Of a stretch of 64,000 bases of DNA, positions 60,793 to 64,000 are shown in pieces. The position numbers and the translations under genes are program-made. Within the stretch, counting starts at the first letter, position 1. Each line of letters begins with the position of its first letter. Location of the stretch: NCBI RefSeq assembly GCF_001625365.1, contig NZ_LJJF01000001.1:372001-436000 (forward strand). The letters are read 5' to 3'. This stretch comes from Streptomyces sp. MJM8645 (GTDB lineage Bacteria; Actinomycetota; Actinomycetes; Streptomycetales; Streptomycetaceae). The notes beneath the pieces are model-generated. The model did not search any database and was not told the origin of the DNA. It saw nothing but the letters and a program-made list of their open reading frames with translations.

Positions 60793-60874
60793 TGACGTGC
60801 TCCTCACCGTCGACCGTGATTTCAGTGCCTGCGTACGTGCCAGACGGAGTCTTGTCCTTGCTGTCCTCAGCCAT
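60749..60874 (-). CDS. 41-aa GroES C-terminus-like peptide
   Basis: MAEDSKDKTPSGTYAGTEIT continues VDGEEHVIIQEDQVPVGTDG. The segment YAGTEITVDGEEHVIIQED matches the last beta-hairpin of Cpn10/GroES (Y-G-T-E-x-x-G-E-E-Y/H-x-I-x-x-E-D). There is no mobile loop or barrel core, so it cannot be a working co-chaperonin by itself. The Shine-Dalgarno GGAGGAG before the ATG is strong. It may be a gene remnant or a specialised small protein. Confidence 0.65.
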   Translation of the reverse strand: MAEDSKDKTPSGTYAGTEITVDGEEHVIIQEDQVPVGTDGE

Positions 60875-61035
60875 GTCTCCTCCTTCAGTTCGACACGTTG
60901 TCGACCCGCACCGATCTGCCATGACTGACAGTCACCGAACTATCAGCCTTGACAGATCAGAGGGAGCCCTGTCGATGCCGACTAGTCGACAGCATTCGCG
61001 ACCTGATGGAACATCAGAATTTCGAGAAGTCCACG

Positions 61036-61956
61036 TCACAGCAACAGGCGCGTCCCCGGCGGGAGTTCACCGGAACCGGCAGCATGGTGCAGGTGCGCAA
61101 GCAGGGTCGTGCGCAGGGCCTCCGCGGCTCGGGTCAGCGGCACCTCGTGGCCGTGTGCGACGGCGATGGTGCGGCCCAGGCCCGGGGCGGCGAAGGGTGT
61201 GACGGACAGTCCCGAGCGGGCCGCGACCATTCCGGGGACGACCGCGGGGCCGAGTCCGGCCCGGACGAAGCCGAGGACGGCGTCCATCTCGCCGCCCTCC
61301 ACCGCGAACTCCGGCTCGAAGCCGGCCGCCCGGCAGGCCGCCAGGGTCGCCTCCCGGACGTCGTAGCCCTCCCGGAACATCACCAGCGGGCGCCCCCGCA
61401 GCTCCGCCACCCGCGCCTTGCGCCGGGTCTGCCGCTCGGCGGAGACCAGTACCAGCTCCTCGTGCAGCAGTTCGGTGACGGCCAGCGCCGGTGCGGCCTC
61501 CCCGCTCGGCGGGGTGATGATCAGCGCGAGGTCCAGTTCCCCCGCCGCCAGCGAGCGGACCAGGTCGCGCGAGCCGCCTTCCCGGACCGCCAGTGCCACC
61601 CCCGGGTGGCGGTCCCGGAACACCCGCAGCACGTCCGGCACCAGGCTGGTGCACAGGCTCGGCGGCGCGCCGAGCCGGACCCGGCCGCGGCGCAGCTGGA
61701 CCGTCTCCTGGACGGCCAGCCGGGCGCTCTCGGTGTCCGCGAGGATGCGCCGGGCGAGTGGCAGCAGCGCCTCCCCGGCGTCGGTCAGGGCGATGTTGCC
61801 CCGGGTGCGGTGGAACAGCTCGGCGCCCAACTCCCTTTCCAGCGAACGGATCTGCTGGGAGAGCGAGGGCTGGGCGACGTGTGCCGCCTCGGCGGCCCGG
61901 GTGAAGTGGCGGGTCTCGGCGACGGCCAGGAAGTAGCGGAGTTGCTGGAGCTGCAC
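61036..61956 (-). CDS. LysR-family transcriptional regulator
   Basis: 306-aa regulator with the canonical LysR HTH (LQQLRYFLAVAETRHFTRAA, EAAHVAQPSLSQQIRSLERE) and a periplasmic-binding-like effector domain. It is divergent from the succinate dehydrogenase genes, and a TAG-N7-CTA LysR box lies between them, so it probably controls them. The start is GTG. Confidence 0.92.
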   Translation of the reverse strand: MQLQQLRYFLAVAETRHFTRAAEAAHVAQPSLSQQIRSLERELGAELFHRTRGNIALTDAGEALLPLARRILADTESARLAVQETVQLRRGRVRLGAPPSLCTSLVPDVLRVFRDRHPGVALAVREGGSRDLVRSLAAGELDLALIITPPSGEAAPALAVTELLHEELVLVSAERQTRRKARVAELRGRPLVMFREGYDVREATLAACRAAGFEPEFAVEGGEMDAVLGFVRAGLGPAVVPGMVAARSGLSVTPFAAPGLGRTIAVAHGHEVPLTRAAEALRTTLLAHLHHAAGSGELPPGTRLLL

Positions 61957-61977
61957 CCGACCAGGATAGGCCGCATC

Positions 61978-61994
61978 GATAGGCCACAGCTATC
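61978..61994. promoter_or_regulatory. LysR box in the lysR/sdh divergent promoter
   Basis: GATAGGCCACAGCTATC is a perfect 5-bp inverted repeat with the T-N11-A LysR signature. A second GATAGGCC copy lies 13 bp to the left (61965-61972). Confidence 0.6.
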
Positions 61995-62014
61995 GTCACG
62001 AGCCGCAGCATGTC

Positions 62015-62045
62015 TTGGACGCACCCTGGTGGCCGTCCCTACCGT
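62015..62045 (+). promoter_or_regulatory. Candidate sdh promoter, near-leaderless
   Basis: TTGGAC (62015-62020) and TACCGT (62040-62045) are 19 bases apart; the -10 ends 7 bases before the sdhC ATG, and no Shine-Dalgarno is visible. Confidence 0.4.
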
Positions 62046-62052
62046 TGCAGCC

Positions 62053-62753
62053 ATGACAACCGCGACTCGGACGGCCCGGCATCCGTCCACCCTGGCGACG
62101 CTCTGGCGGTCGACCGTCGGCAAGAAGGCGGTCATGGCCGTCACCGGACTGGCCATGCTGCTCTACCTGGTCGCGCACATGCTGGGCAACCTCAAGGTGT
62201 TCGCCGGCCCGGACGACATCAACGGCTACGCGGCCTGGCTGCGCACCATCGGACAGCCGTTCCTGGGCCACGAGTGGTTCCTGTGGATCGCCCGCTTCGG
62301 CCTGCTGGCCGCCGTCGTGCTGCACGGCGTCTCGGCCTACCAGCTCAGCCGCCGCGATCTCGCCGCCCGGCCGAGCAAGTACGTCCACAAGCGTCGCCGG
62401 GCGAGCTACGCGACCCGGACCATGCGCTGGGGCGGGGTGATCCTGGCGCTGTTCATCGTCTGGCACATCCTCGACCTGACCACGCTCACCGTGAACCCCG
62501 CCGCCGAGCACGGCCGCCCGTACCAGAACATCGTGGCCTCCTTCGGCCAGTGGTACAGCTGCCTGATCTACATCGTCGCGATGCTCGCCGTCGGCCTGCA
62601 CATCCGGCACGGCTTCTGGAGCGCCGCGCAGACCCTCGGTGCCAACAACGCCCGCCGGGACCGGGTGCTCAAGCTGACCGCCAACGGCCTGGCGCTCGCG
62701 CTGACCGTCGGCTTCCTGTCCGTCCCCGTGGCCGTGATGTTCGGAGTCGTCAA

Positions 62754-62757
<4 letters not shown>
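62053..62757 (+). CDS. sdhC: Succinate dehydrogenase/fumarate reductase cytochrome b subunit
   Basis: 234-aa membrane anchor with five helices, of the Bacillus/Wolinella-type di-heme cytochrome b558 family. Candidate heme His residues are in [28 protein letters not shown] and GLHIRHGFW. It passes electrons between the catalytic subunits and menaquinone. The next gene starts at ATGA overlapping its stop. It is regulated with the divergent lysR gene. Confidence 0.9.

Positions 62758-64000
<1,243 letters not shown>

Overview
This is a 64-kb, very GC-rich (roughly 73%) window with Streptomyces-type gene structure: GTG/TTG starts, ATGA and GTGA coupled starts, and long GC-rich terminator hairpins. 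QcrB, DyP-type EfeB, the SigE-family sigma factor, the RsbW/XRE-TPR regulator pair, DUF2277 and a DUF6296-like protein place it in the Streptomycetaceae, plausibly Kitasatospora or Streptomyces. No rRNA, tRNA, CRISPR array, transposase or integrase was found.

Layout. 1-1860: end of an OmpR-type response regulator and its histidine kinase. 1985-5403: iron operon with a fused EfeU-EfeO permease/lipoprotein-like protein and the Tat-exported peroxidase EfeB, behind a DmdR1/IdeR-type iron box. 6297-7952: a stand-alone QcrB paralogue. 8045-14085: TetR plus flavin monooxygenase, YchJ, polysaccharide deacetylase lipoprotein, GNAT, PfkB kinase. 14405-17678: secreted M1 peptidase, then a SigE-family sigma factor with a membrane partner. 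18026-22367: a BaeRF/Vms1-like protein, a small secreted protein, and a pair of CAP-domain proteins. One of these is an ECF sigma factor fused through a zinc-finger-like motif and a membrane segment to an extracellular CAP domain. 22543-26539: GNAT, ATP-dependent DNA ligase, ferredoxin plus cytochrome P450. 26759-34943: small conserved proteins, MFS transporter, gamma carbonic anhydrase, serine hydrolase, DJ-1/PfpI, RBBP9-like hydrolase, membrane proteins. 35012-38788: class A PBP, methionine aminopeptidase and HTH protein. 38958-42239: sugar ABC importer without its own ATPase. 42520-48578: SMI1/KNR4 protein, TetR-MFS-SDR locus, DoxX, SulP transporter with a coupled 13-codon leader ORF. 49276-52242: glyoxylate carboligase, PPOX-fold flavoprotein, glutathione peroxidase.

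52298-59400 is the most unusual part. A block with visibly lower GC lies between two identical 97-bp direct repeats, each made of the glutathione peroxidase 3' end plus its terminator. This looks like an integrated or recombined island. It holds a GNAT remnant at the left junction and a probable operon running leftward: RsbW-like ATPase, 46-aa peptide, JmjC/ROXA-like oxygenase, aldo/keto reductase, APH-fold phosphotransferase. Running rightward are an XRE-TPR regulator and a methyltransferase. The arrangement resembles an uncharacterised peptide- or small-molecule-tailoring cluster. Right of the island are a family-2 glycosyltransferase, a 41-aa peptide resembling the end of GroES, a LysR regulator, and the start of a succinate dehydrogenase/fumarate reductase operon (cytochrome b subunit, then the flavoprotein cut by the window end).
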